In this document: one piece after another, positions 1 through 13,600 of the stretch
Position numbering within the stretch: the stretch's first letter is position 1
Layout: each line of letters opens with the position of its first letter
Source: Patagioenas fasciata
Taxonomy: Eukaryota; Chordata; Aves; Columbiformes; Columbidae
Length of the DNA: 64,000 nt
Assembly: GCF_037038585.1 (NCBI RefSeq)
Contig: NC_092524.1
Location: 46,337,001-46,401,000, forward strand
Direction of reading: 5' to 3'
The notes under the pieces: generated by a model
Seen by the model: only the letters and a program-made list of their open reading frames with translations
Database searches by the model: none
Told to the model about the DNA's origin: nothing
Translations under genes and position numbers: made by a program

Positions 1-1480
1 GTACAGCTTGAAAAAGAGATTGGAAATCTCTCTTTCAAGCAAGCATGAGAATGGCTGCATAGCCACGCAGCATCTCTTTTGGGTGCTTTCTCAGTCCTTC
101 CATCTACTGGAGGCTCTTACGTGTGCTTTGTCACTGTCCACAACAGCAAACATAGGCTTAAATCAGGAAATGGCAAAAATGAGGGTGTTGCTAAACAAAA
201 CATTACTTTTGCCTCAAAGAGGGGTGAGTGTGCAGAGCCTTGAGAGTAAGCAAAAAGCTGAGCTCTTTTTCTTGTGCCTGAGAGGGCTGCAAGTGCTGGG
301 AAGGGCCAGGGGAACAGGTAAATACACAGTGCTTGAGAACCAAATGGTGATTGAAAGGCAGCCACAAACAGTGAAAGATGAAGTAGGGGAAAAGTGGCTT
401 TTGTAGGCTCCTCTTGTATTTAGAGTACTCCTGAATGTGCTGAGTGTGCTTTGGCTCCCACTTCATGAAGAGTATGCTCCTAAGCACCAAAGCAGCTGTT
501 TCTTCTCTCTCCCATTTGAGGGTGGCACTGAAGGTCTGTGCCACTGTCCACCTCACTTATCAGCATGGCAAAGCCTGTGCCACTACAGCTTCTTGTCACT
601 GTCCTGGAGAAACAGCTGTGGAGTTAAAAGCCACACTAAGGTCCTCACTAAAGTGTGTGCTGCCATTGCAGGAGCTCCTCAGCTGGACAGGTGGGACTTT
701 TGGCACAGTAGAAGCCAGAGCTGCAGAGGTTTCTTCGTGTAGCTCTTCACAGCCAAGCATTTTATTCAGGGGTAGTTGCCAAACCCCATCACACAACCTT
801 GATGTTTATGATATGTGCCATCAGCGCTTCCTTTGCTCGCAACCTTGATGCTTCATTAAGTTCTCCTGGTGGTCATAGGAGGAGTCTTTTCTTGGGAGGA
901 GGCTCATTAAGAAATCATTTCATAAAGCATCTGAACCATATTAAGATCTCACTCATTAGGAGTGGGTAGGTTTTTGTCTTGGCCCTTGCACTTGTCTGGA
1001 AAACAAATTGGTTCAACTCACTGACCCTGCAAAGAATTGTGGTGGGTTTTGAGTCTTGTTTTCTGCCAATTTTAATGAGCAAAGTTGGATTACCAGGTGA
1101 TCAGACCAGCGTCGGAGTGGGTGCAAGATAAGGAGTGGGATGTGTGGACAGGAACATACATGCATGGGGGTGGACAGGGGAGGCAAGACCTCTACTTCGA
1201 TGGAGGCAGCTATTCATTCTGCTCATTTCTATTGTAAAAGCTTGTCTTGAATATCCTGACAATTGTGAGTGCAGTGGGGGAACCTGTTATGACCTAAATG
1301 GAATGGGTAACTGGCTTTTCTCTCTTAATTGTTGGATGGTAAAGATGATTTTCACCTTGGTTGTGAAATTGGATTAGGTTCAGTTGAGCTCTTACTGGGC
1401 ATCAGGGGACTGAGCTGTGAGGTGGTGTCAGTGTTGTGGTTTCATGTCACACCTTTGTGTCCCCTCTCTCTTCTGCTCAG
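1..1480 (+). other. 3' part of FLVCR2 intron 1
   Basis: No coding exon is recognisable. The stretch ends in a pyrimidine-rich acceptor ending CTCAG at 1471-1480. It holds one tight hairpin at 6-40 and otherwise looks like single-copy intron. The short open frames here show no protein family. Confidence 0.7.
6..40. repeat. Short perfect-type hairpin (16-bp arms, 3-nt loop)
   Basis: Arms 6-21 and 25-40 are reverse complements at 15 of 16 positions, around the loop GGA. The only mismatch (A14/C32) becomes a G-U wobble in minus-strand RNA, so that strand would fold without interruption. No function is known. Confidence 0.6.
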
Positions 1481-1622
1481 CTCGGCATCGCTCTGGGCTT
1501 TCTGGTCCCTCCAGTTCTGGTTCCCAACTTGAAGGATGTGGAGAAGCTGGCCTACCACATCAGAATCATGTTCTTCATGACTGCAGGCGTGGCAACAGCC
1601 CTGTTCATCCTTGTTGTCATAG
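1481..1622 (+). CDS. FLVCR2: FLVCR2 exon 2
   Basis: Acceptor CTCAG precedes the exon and donor GTAAGG follows it. The exon starts in phase 0 with [17 protein letters not shown] and runs through a hydrophobic membrane segment ([17 protein letters not shown]). The last base, G, completes a Val codon with exon 3. Confidence 0.95.
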
Positions 1623-4600
1623 GTAAGGAGGTGGAAGTGTGCACATGAAACCAGGTGGGACTGAGAAGATCAGCCTGTGAGCATGAGGGGCCTGTGTGCT
1701 CGGAAATGAGCTGGGGAGGTCATCTGGGGATGTGTCCCAGCACGCAGCTGACAGGGCCATGCAATACCCTACCTTGCTGCTTCAAGCCCGTGATGAACAG
1801 ATGTAGAAGGGAGTACAAGAGGTGGTGAGTGAGCTTGATTAATTGTTAATTTCCTCCTTTGCCTGTGTAGTAAAACCCTGGCATGAATAAGTCTTGTAAA
1901 AGCCAACAGAAATCTTCCAAGGTTCACAGTTATCTTGCCTGCAAACAGGGTGCTGGGCCTTGGGTTATGATGTGACGGACCTGACTATCTCTTAAGGGTA
2001 GGGAGAAAAGGCAGGTCATATAGCATCACAGGAACAAGCTGTTGCCAGGGGAAAAAAAGGTAACCAATTAAGAGTGGAGAGAAGGAAGCATTAAGGGCAG
2101 TAGCAGGACACCAGAGGTGCAATTCCCCTGCTTAACATGTGAAGTGGAAGCCAGATCTTTACCATGAAAGACTGATATTCTCAGTGGAGAGCAGAGCTTG
2201 TTTGCTGAACTCCATGACATTTTTTTAATAGGCTCCTCTTGCTGGCTTGTTCATGTTGCCTGCTGGCTGAATCAGATGTAGACTTTAAAGAATCTGGCAA
2301 AAATGGCTGTCTAGCACCTAGTACAGCAGTATCACCTGTGACTTGGATTTCTGGTTGCTACTTTAATGCTACTTAGGGACAGCAGATGGCTTGCCCAGCC
2401 TAAGAAGTGCCCAGCCTGAAATAAAACTTTGCATAGGTCATTGCTCCCTAGGCGCTGGGCACTGCAGGGCATCAGGCCACCTTTGCCAACTGGCTTTTCC
2501 CATTCCATTTTTCAATTTGTAACTCCACACAACACTTCTGCAGCTGGCTGGCCACCATCTGGAGACACAGACATTGTCAGTCCTGAGAACTCTTTTGTTG
2601 CTGCCAGACACTGCCTATGCAAAAAGCTAATTGAAGGCAAGGTGTTTGCCCAGTGGCAGGAATTATTGTTGGAGAGGCTCTGTTCTTTCCTGTTCCTGGG
2701 TAAGTTCATGCATGGAGATCAAAGCTTAGGGACAATGGTGTGTTTTGTACACTTGGTTTTACTAGTCCCTCAGCTGTTCCTCGAATGGCTCTACCCATAG
2801 TGTGTGCTCAGGCTCCCTGATTGCACTGTTACAAACAGGTGCATTTTGTGTCTGGTTTCAGTCTTCAAGGAGAAGCCCCTGCACCCTCCAAGCCGAGCTC
2901 AGGCCTTGATCCAGTCAAGAACAACAGAGGAGTATTCCTACGTGCAATCAATCCGCCGTCTGCTCCGCAATGCCAACTTTTTGCTGCTTATGGTCACTTA
3001 TGGTAAGATCTGGCCTTTCTTCTGTGCAGTTGTCACTGCTAGACATGCTTAGCTTCTCCCTCCCTCTCCATGCTCTGCTGGGGCGGTAAATGGCCTGAGT
3101 TTTTTAGGGCACACACCAGGGGTCCTTCAAGGCCAGAAATCTCCAGCAGTGGTTACAAGCAAATGCCTAGGGAAGGACCCAAGCAAGGCAACCACACAGA
3201 GGGCAATATGCCCCACTGCAGTTCTCCCAGTCTTTGACTGTTTTCTGTTCAGGGGATTTCCTTGTTGTTGTTTTGTGTGTGTGTGTGTGTGGTTTTGTGT
3301 TGTTTGTTTGTTTTTTTCTAGTCAGGTAGTTATTTGCAATGAACTAATCCATATGCTTACGTAAGAGATAAATGGAGCTGTGTCTGAGTGTGTGTCACAG
3401 CACTGGGTGAAAGTCCTCACCCAAGGCAAGGGTATGGCTGCCAGGCATCCCAGTGGAGGTCACGTGGAGCCTGCAGATGTGCAGACTGCATCAGTGTCCT
3501 TGGCAGCTCCTATGAAGCAAAGGGAAGGAAACACCGGAGGACATCTTCCTTTGCCAGCTGTCCTTGCACACTGGGTTAGCTGCTTGCTCCTCTTCAGCAG
3601 CCTTGGTCTGCTTCTCTGAGGGCAGTGTGGTGTGTTGAATCTGCTCCTGATGCTGAATTGTCATACTGAAAGTACTTTTCTCTTTAGCAGAAAGGCCGCT
3701 GCAGTCGGTGCCTGGCTGCGTGATAGGACAGACTGTAGCCAGCTAGTCTGCTGGGAGTTCTGCCCTTGCTTCCTACCAGCTTGCTGTGTAAGCTCCTCCG
3801 GGGGAAAGTTAAATGATGCTGGAAGTTCTGCTGTTCTGTCAGAAGTTGTGCCTAAACGACCTGGTGGATGAGTATCCAGGTTGGAGAAAGTGAGATGGTG
3901 GCTTCGTACCTGCTGAGGGTGCTAATGGTCTTTGGAGTTGCTGAAATCTCTTCTTTCTCAGTGCAGTAGTCTTCTAGAAATGCTCCTCTCAGATCGCACT
4001 TAATCTCTGCTGGTTTGCATTGCAGCTGCTGGTTTGTGTGTGGGTTTTGTTTTTTTGGTAGTAGTACATGATATCCTTTCAGAAAGTGGAGATAGAAAAA
4101 AACTGTCAGGCAGACTGTGTGTAAAAGTTGGATTGTGTCATCTACTCAGTTCGCACTTACCCTTCAGGGAAAAGAAAAGGGAAAGCATTTGTTCTCATAG
4201 GTGTAAACAAGTCCTAGAGGAGAGAGGAGGGCTCCCAGTCCAAAGAGCATGTTTAGAATCTGATCTTCTTGGGGTAATTCCCCTCTGGCAGTCACAAACA
4301 ACATGGAAAGGCTGTGCAGTGGCTCATAATTCAGTATCTCTTCCTGCTGGTCTGTGCATTTATTCTGTTCCTCTCTGTCAGCCTCATGTCAATCACCAGC
4401 TTGACTTGAGATTGTGACGGTTACTCAGAGAGGGAACTATGCAGTGAAACTATTTTTTTTAAACTAGTCTTGTTTTAAAATGGTGACAGTTTTTCCTACT
4501 CAAGTCAAAAGTTTTGTTGACCAAGATTTAAGACATCTGCAGCCACATGAGTGCAAGTGAGTCATCCTCACTAGCTAACACAAAGATACCTGCATCTCTG

Positions 4601-7600
4601 CTTTTGTATTAAGGTAGTGTGTATCAGGGAAGAGAGGGGGAAACCTGCTGCTTGTTCATCTCCTCTGGCTATAGAAAGAATGGAGGCCCTTACATGATGC
4701 CAGGTCAGAACAGGTCTGCAGACCTCTGAGGTCTTGGTATTACCAGCAGCTGCCAACTCCTTTCCTGCAGTAAGACTTGCAGTGCTGGTAACAATGGTGG
4801 CACTGTGGCTATATTAGTGCTAGTGAACTGCTATTCAGGAAAATCTTCTGATAGGCTTTTTCCAGAGCCTGCTGACAGTGCTTCTGTAAAGCTGAGGCAT
4901 AACATGGGGGGGGCATTAAGAAACTCTTGACGTTATTGGGTTGTACTCTGCACTGACGAGCATGTTGCCACTGAGAGCCAGTAGGCAGGAAAAGGGTGGG
5001 AAAGGCTGGTAGAGTGGGAGTCATGAGACAGCTTTTGGAAAGGTGACGTGTCAGTGAGGAGGAGGCAGGGCAGTTAGTCCTGCCTAAGGAACCGTTGTCC
5101 TGGAAGATGACAAGGGTGAAGAAGAGGGAGACCAATCGTCTGGCATGTAGGCAATAGGCTGCTTAACTATAGAAGACTTGGGTTCTGAGGCTTAATAAGG
5201 GCTCCTTTTGGAGCTGTAGGCAATAAACTTGCTGTTTCTGGCCTCTGTAAAATAGAGGAGACACTGTGAGGCCTCAAAAATGTTTTTCTACAGCACATTA
5301 CAAGCAAACCATGGTAACTAGGTAATGAATCAGATGGGGCTGGACCTTGAGATGTCCTGCTCCCAGTTACTAATTCTGTTTTTCTTCATCTGCATGGCCA
5401 AATGGACACTGCCCCATTGGAAACAACCTTTGTCTGTTTTAGGGGCATTCAAACAGCTGTAATTCATGAAGAAAATTCACTGAGCAACTGTGACATGTGA
5501 AATGCCTACAACTTTTGCCAGCCTTCACAGATGCAAATTTGGCACATTGTCTTGATTCTTAGAATATTTTGCCTGACTCTGGTGCCAAGTGTTGCTGCCA
5601 GCTCTGCATTGCTTTCTGCCCAGCTTGGGAGCAAGGGCCCTTCTCTCTCTTGGAAATCGCATGCATCACAGAGCTGCTGTGAAGCTGGCGTGCTGACAGC
5701 ATCAGCTCCCAGAGCAGTGTCTGGCTGTCCCCACAGCACTGCTGTCCTCTTGCCTGGACATGAAGTGGAGGTACACAAATGACTGGTCCATGTTTACGTC
5801 CAGCTTTGAAATGAAGCAGTGGTGAGAAAAGGACAGTGCTGATCTGCTGTACTCCCATGTCCTTGGCACTGCAGTTTGTGATGTCTCCTAGTGAGTAGGG
5901 TACTCCAGAGGTAAAGATAGGATGAAGCTGAATTAAGCTCTTGTGGGCTGTTCTGTCATAGACAAGTGTTTCAAAGAGCCAGCTTTCAAGGCTGGAAGGC
6001 GCCTCCTTGCTGTGGGATCTCCAACTGTTCTCTCCCCTCTCTTGGCTGCTGGCCCTGCTGGAGTTTCCAGAATTTCTGAGTAACTTTTGAAAAGGATGGG
6101 ATGGATTCTTTCTGACTAAAGAGCATGTCACGCAGCTTACTAGCCTCTCCTGTAGCCTTCTGACACAGGGTTTTGGAGCAGGGAGTGTTGTCACAGGTAA
6201 TTTTCTTGTTTGGGATCACTTGCCTAAGATTATTCATCTGTTCTCTGTGCCATGAAGCTGTGGAGTGAACTCTGCTTAATGTTATCAGTGATGGTGTGTG
6301 AGGGAAGTGCCATGTCCCCTCCAGCTGCCTATCTTGTGGCTCCTCAGAGTGCTGATGATCTGTGTACAGCAACAGGTGTCCAGTGTCCCAGTGGAGGAGT
6401 GGGCCAGGCGCAGGATCGCTGAGGGCTTCAGGGTTAGGGGAGCTCAGGGTTTTTTTTGTTCCCTTTGTCAAAGCTCTGCCTGCTAGACTGCACTTCTGTA
6501 TCGTGTAGTGCGATGTTTCTGCTTTTAGCTGAGGCTGAAAGAGGAAAAGCAGGAAGTGGGAACTTGACGTGTATCTGTTCTGCCAGGATTTCAGGCATCT
6601 GTTTTCAAACTCGTGCTTCCTTATGGAGCCCAGAGATGTGTGAGCTGTAGTGGTGAAATCTGTGTTCCGGTCCCTCCCCCCATCAGGATCACTGAAGCCT
6701 TGAAGAGAAGCTAACTGCAAATGTAAATGACTTTCTGAGAAGAAAGTTCTGCTGGCTGTTACAGACCTCATCCACCTGGGGGAGGTTTCTCAGTATCGCC
6801 CAAGGTGAGAGTGTAGCCGTTGCGGTTCTGCTAGTCCAGCACCCATGTGGATGTTCTTGGTTTTTGTACCTTTTGGCAAGGCGTTTAGCTTGAGTTGCAT
6901 GTAAACTGGAGCGGAGTGTCTGAATAGGGCTTGACCAGTATCACCCTCAACGGTTTCCATTCTCACCTTGGGTGATACTGAGAAACCTTCACCAGGTGGC
7001 CGATGTCTGTAACAGTTAATCGAACTTCCCTTTCAGAAAGACAATTACTTTCACAGTTGTTTTTTTTTTCAGGCTTCAGTGACGCCTTTTAAAATGCAAG
7101 ACTTTTCCCATGCAGACACACACACCAGGTGCCTGGGGGAAGCGCTGTCTGCTTCACCATTAGCTCTGCTCCTACTTACCTTCTGGTGTTTCTTAGCTTG
7201 GAGAGGATGTTTTTTACTGTCTCTAGGCAGGGAGACTGCTATCAGGCTCTCCTCTGTGAGAAAACCACATAGGTCAGTGGCACTAGTGTTAATAAATCTC
7301 AGGTCCTTGTTAAAGGTGTGATGCTGAGGCAGGTGCTTTTCTGGTGTTTTACCTTGACTGGGGGGATGAAAAAACTCCAATGCTAAATATAAATCTGGCT
7401 GTGAGAGAGGGTTGAGACCCTATGAAGGACTTGCAAGAACTTTCAGTACCAGAAATGTGCACGGCCCTTCCTCTAGTTGTAAAGGTAAGAACCATCCTGA
7501 AACTGCAGAGTGCTTCCTCCTGCATGCTGAGATCTGGCTGTCCTTGGTCTGCATTTCTTTCAGTAACCTATGTCTAGCCAGTTTGGCTGGCTCTCCTGAA

Positions 7601-10600
7601 ACTCAATAACCTTGTAGTGGACCTCTGCTCCCAAAGATCTCTCTCTCTGCACTTCTGCCGTTTCACTACCCAGCAGGCTCTGAATGTGCTGCATTTTTAT
7701 CCCCCTCTCAGGTCTGAATGTGGGTTGCTTCTATGCCCTGTCCACTCTGCTGAACCGCATGGTGATCCATCACTACCCAGTAAGTGTATCCAACCCTCAT
7801 GGCCCTCTCATGCTTGCGGTTGTCCAGCGCTGGCTCCCAAAGGAGAGTGTGAGAAATACAATGCCACAGCACTTGTGGCTGACTCTGGCACAAGCTGGCT
7901 GGCTGACAGAAGGCCATTGGTTCCTTCAGTTCTTTACACCACCCCATGCAAAAGCTGGTGAGCGCTAGCAAAGTTGGCTCCTTTACACCCTGAATGACAG
8001 CATTTCCTTCTGAGAAGCTCTTCCAGCAATTGCCTCCACCCTGTTACTGACAGGAGTTGGAGTTGATGATCCTTGTGGGTCCCTTCCAGCTCACAACATT
8101 CTATGATTCTATGATTTCTACTGGGACATCTGTACGAGGAGGCTGCCCACACTTGTACTCTGGTGGCAGACGGGTGGGGTGTCTCCACAGCTGAACTACT
8201 GTGGAGCTTGCTGCTGGGGCTGTGTGCCAGAGAGCTCCTTTCCATGCTGCCTTAGAGTGAGTCCCAATATTTCCTGGTTGATCTGGCCCAGATCCTAACA
8301 CCAGGCAGCAAGTTGCACGGGGTTTAGGCTGACTCCTATGAGAACGTCTGTTCATGCTGGCCAGTGCTCACCTTTTTCTTTGGGCCGACTCAGAGAAAAG
8401 TGCCAAACCACTTCATGGTCCATAATAGGACACTGCATTAGCTCATAGTGGGCCCAGAAGTGTTCTTGCAAAGATTAGTTCTGGTTGATGTGTTACCAGC
8501 AGAAGACATGTTATGGACATTAACTTTGGTGTCTCTTCATCTCTGTGTTCTCTGCACTTTTTGCTTCTTGTTGGCTATGACTTGGTTCCTACATTTGTGT
8601 GAGTGTATGTGTGTCTCACCACAGGGGGAGGAGGTGAATGCTGGCAGGATTGGACTCACCATTATACTGTCAGGGATGGTTGGAGCTCTGATCTCTGGCA
8701 TCTGGTTGGACAGAACAAAAACGTACAAGTAAGTCCCTTGTTTGCCTCTGTGTGCCTAGTGACTGTGCTCTTCCCCCATCCTGTGCAAGGAGCAACCCTA
8801 TGCAGTAGCAACTTGGCAGTCCAGGGATTGAATCATTGGGAGGATTTGTAGGAAAAAAGATGGTTCTTCAAAATCCAGTTAGTCTAAAGTGAAGTTTGGA
8901 GCTGTGTGAGCACTGGGCCCATACAAGGTCTGGTTCTAGTGGTCCCTAGGGAGGCAGAGGGAGAGGATGAGACGGCTCAGTGGCTGCTTTGTTAGGGATC
9001 AGCAAGTTCTTGGCACAAGCAGAATCAAGACTGTACCAGACCATTTCTCAGCCTTTACAAACCAGCTTCTGTGAATCTTTGTCTGAGTTAATGAAAGGCA
9101 TGTTCAGTCCAGTGCCTAGAGGCATTGTGTGAGGGTGTGTTGCTGTATTTAGGGCAGGCACTGGGGTTGCAGGTGGATGATCCTGGGTTTGCTGGCTGGT
9201 GGGTTAGGAAGGCAGATCTGGCCTGTGTACCCTGCCATCAGCAAAGGGACAGCTAAGAGTCTCTGGGTGTCCTGCAGTTCCCAGTCCTCAGGAACTCAGA
9301 TCTTGCTGACAGACCTCTGTAGGGTGTTCCAGGGGATGGGATGCCTCTCCTGTTGTATGTTTGGGTCTGTGTAGTCAGCTTTTCAGTTTCCTGTTGGCTT
9401 TGAGAAGTGTGCTATAACCTGTTGTCTGAGTGAGTCCCACTACCATTATCCTACCTGTATCTCGGTCCAGAAAAGCACATTCTCCTTGTGGGCAGCTTAG
9501 ATGAATCTGGCTAGCTGTGGACTTGCAGCTTCTCAAGTGGCCTCTGGCCCTAACTGTCAAGTACAGGGATCAAAAATGGAAAAGATATGGTCTTCTCTAA
9601 CACGAAAGAGTGGTAGCTGAGGACTCCTGGACATGCTGGCGAAGAGGAGCAGATGACTAATACAGAGACTGGCAGGTTGCTTGTTGCTGTTTCTAGGTCA
9701 TTGTGTACCACTGAGTAGTTCTCATTTGTCAGTCCTGGGCAACAGAAACACAGCTGGTATGAACGGCTCCAGCTCATTGTGCAATGTAACTTGTCTCTTT
9801 CCAGCCCATGACTGGTGGTAAGGTAGCCTCAGCTGGCACTGCTAGGGTGGATGGTCTTCCTCACTCCCCCTGAGCAGATCTGGGTTGCAGCAGGTAGGCT
9901 GCAGAGCTTTGTGGCTCACAAGGCAGAGCTGGGACTTGATGGAATGGGAGAGCGGGGGAAAAAAAAGTCCTGGATTTGTTCCATGGCCCCTGCTTGCTTG
10001 AAGGGACCACATAGATGTGCAGAGCTGGCCAAGAGTGCAGAAGAATAGGACTATGTCATTCATGGAATTTATCCTACAGACCCCAGGAACTATCTGGGGA
10101 TAGATTTAGCCTTAGGTGAGGTAAAATGCTGCTAAGAATTTGTTCTGCCTTGCAGCCCACAAAGTGGATTTCTGTGTAACTAGCAAAATTTTGAGTGCTA
10201 CAGTCTCTTTATATAGCTGCATTTAAAAGTCTGTTTAAAAAAAACTTACAAGATGCCAGATGTTCTAGGTAGGTACCCTCCCCCTTCCCTTCACTGCTCA
10301 GTTACTGTCAGGATCTAAATGGTAAGCACAGGAAAATCAGGAAGGAAAGATGTCAAGTCCTTTTTTTAGTCAGATTGGATAGAGAGGGAAGCAAATGAAT
10401 GGGATCCAGCTGTGACTGAGGGTAGAAGCGGGAGGTTAATAACAGAAGGAATTGCAGAGCTCTACATGCATGTTTGATCTTTACTGTCCCATCAGCAATT
10501 CCTTGAAAGGGTGAAGCTGTGTTCAGTCAAGCTTTCCCCATCTGTCATGCTCAGGCACTGAATGGCCTTGAATTCTTGCTTTTATTTAGCAGGCAAGTCC

Positions 10601-13600
10601 CTGCAACAGCCCCTGTACTGTTCTTATTTTTGGAATTAGCAGACGCAGATTTGGCCCATACAAATACGTGTATTATGTTGTGATGAGCACGTGGGGCGGC
10701 CTCTGGTGGGTTGGCTTGTTGAGAACAGCCTATGTCTCTTCGCAAGAACATGCTTTGACATCACGTTAAATGGTGATCCATGTACATCCTTCAGGCTCCT
10801 GGCTCAGAGGAGAGATGGGGTTGTGACACCTGGAGACTGCTGGGTATATGAGTGTTTGCCAGGGAGTCTGGCTCAGGATCAGGGATTTGGGGACTGGATT
10901 AATCAGCGTGTCTCTATGGCCACACTTTGCTTTTAAGGGCAGTGTTCACATGGCCTCAGGTCCAGCTGGTTGCAGGCAGCACTATCTGCTGTCATCTCTG
11001 CATCTCTTTAAGGCAAGATGTCAGAAATATCCATCGCTCTCTATTGACTAGGCAGAGAACCACAAGTGGTGGTGTAAATTTGGGCCTGTGTAGGCCCAAA
11101 GTGCATTAAAATTTGGGGAGGGAGGATATTGGAGAATGGGCTGCTTGGGGCTCTTCCACTGAAAGGTGAATGTGCTCTCAACCTAGCCTGGCCTGCTGTT
11201 TGAATCTTCTTGTTGTAGCCCTTTTCCAGGTTAGGTCTTGTATACTGGATGTGCCTTCACCCTCTCCTGCCATATGTCTTATATAAATAATTTACCAAGG
11301 CTGTCCTTTTTTGTGACCTTCATACAGGAAGAAAGTTGCATAAAACAGAGTGCCGAAGGATGAGGGAGAGGTGAATACTAAACCAATGCTCTCCAGTTCT
11401 TCCCTTTTCCAGTATCTGACACCTCAGTGTCTTCAGCAGTGAGATCCCTCTGGGAGTATAAGGGCAAGACCTTTGCTCAATATCTTGCGCAGCCTGGAAG
11501 GTGCCATTCTCGTGGCAGAGCCCATGGAGGTCCGTACAGAACAGCGCTCTGGAGCTGCACACAACATCCTACTAAGCAGCTAAAACTGTACCATGTGGCT
11601 GTGGCCTCCCCGCCTGCCCCTTGTTCATTTGTTGGTTCGGATGTTGCTTGACTCTAAAGTTTTTGCAGCTCCAGCCCCCTGTGAGACTGGTACTGTCCCT
11701 TTCTACATCCAACTGACCTTGTGAGACATGGCTTGGCTGGGCTGCACCATGCCCGTTCCTTACTCTAGGTCTTCCTTTGGAATTGGCTGAACAGCAGGAG
11801 TTGTGCCCTCCATTTCAAGTCCTGTTCCCTGCTGGTGCTGGCCCTAGCTGGCTTTTTCCCCCAAGGTCTCTTTTCTCACAGTCCCTGGTGTGACCTCTTT
11901 AATCTGCCTCTTCGGAAGGGTATGGGGAATGTGGCTAGGTGGGCAGATGGATGTCAGGGCAGCTTAGGTTCACTTAAGTGACAAGCCTGTCAACTCCTTC
12001 ACAGATCTCCCTCTGGCTCTGCTGCAGAGACTTGGCAGCTGGTGCCCTTGTAGCGCTGTGTCCACAATGGTGCGCTGGGCCTCCTTCCCACACCCCACAG
12101 CATGGAGGCAGGTGAAGCCCAGCTGTCCTAAGGTGATGTAGCAGAATGTGTAACTTCCAGCCTACACGCACTGCACTAGTTAGCCTGTTAAGGAGATGGG
12201 CAGTACATGTTCCACAGTTATAGTTTTCAGTCCCTGTAGGGCCTTTATGGAACAGGTTGTTAAAAACACCAGGATGCTGTGCAAATGTCTTCTGTGAATC
12301 TGCTTCTCCTCCTTTGTCTTTTTATCTCCCCCTATAATATATTTATGGCTATTTATCAAGCAAAACTGTGCATTCTTCCATGCCCAGTGCCCCTAGGACC
12401 GCAGAGCGTTCTTCTTGTCCTCTAGAGAACATGGTGACAAAAGGCCACTTCCTGAGAAACAGCCCTGCCTTGTCTTTCCCCAGGGGTTTCTTTGTTTCCC
12501 TATTAACCAGTATCTCCCTGTGTCCCAGTAAAATCCTTTTCGAAATTTTGGGTCTTCTTGGACTGCTGGGCACTAAATCTTTTTTGTACATCAGTGGTAT
12601 GCTCAGGGGAGCAGGGTCTTGCTAAAGTCTGGTTTAGCAGAAGTCTGACTGTGTGCTTGAGGCTGTTCCCTGCAGCAGGAGATGCATCCAGGGCTGTCTA
12701 GGTCCCGGTTAGAGACTGTGGCCAGCAGGCAGCTACTCAGTGCATGGCTTGGGGGCACTTCTGATGTGTGATTTCCACAGCACTCAAGCCTGCAGTCTTG
12801 TTCTTTCTCGAGGTCCTTCTGGAGCCTAATGATTCACGGAGGTCAGCAAGGAAAGCTCATAGTCCCCTACAGCCAGCTAATGTGCAGTGGATGAGGTTCC
12901 CATGGCAAGATCAAACAGTTCTCTCCATTTCATCCTGCACTGATCTGCAGTTCCAAAGGAGAACACCTTCAAGAGCTGCCTGCTTCTATGAGCCTGCCTG
13001 CTCTAGTTCTCAGTGAGAGGCTGCATGTTCAGGGAACTTCTTGCTTGCAGCTTGACTAGTGACATAGCAACAAAGTCCTGACCACATCTGGTCACTAACT
13101 CATTCATCACCTTTGCCTGAAGATGAGGGGCAAAAGTGCAGCTGTTGGCAGCTGTCACGACAGAGTTCATCTGATACAAACTACTTGGAATACGTGAACC
13201 ATAAGCCTAGGAAAGTAAGTGAGATTTTGTGGGACTAGAGCTCTGCATTGAGACCAAAACTGGCTGTGGGGAGAAAAAAATCAAATATGATGTTCCAGGT
13301 GTCCCTACTGGCAGAGACTAAGCTTCTAGGGGACATAGCCACCTCTTCGAGCCTTGCACTGTATTTTACCACTGAATGCTGTGTAGTTTGGAGACTTGTA
13401 TTTATAGAAGCAGCACTCAGTTCAAACTTGGTCTGTGCAGCCCAGGGAGCTGCAATTCCAGCCTTGAGCCCCCTTCCTAGTCAGCACTTTTCCTCTGTGA
13501 CTGCATGTCAAGGGATGGGATGTGTAAGAACTCATGGGAGATATCTGAGGAACCCATATGGAGCAGAAAAAGGCTTTTACTTGCTTCTTTTGCTCTTTTT

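Larger units (their letters stand above)
3003..7711 (+). other. FLVCR2 intron 3
   Basis: A 4.7-kb intron. It holds a (TG)n run at about 3274-3290, two overlapping long antisense open frames (5559-6194 and 5986-6771) without recognisable domains, and a foldback element at 6689-7082. No known exon is seen in the rest. Confidence 0.65.
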
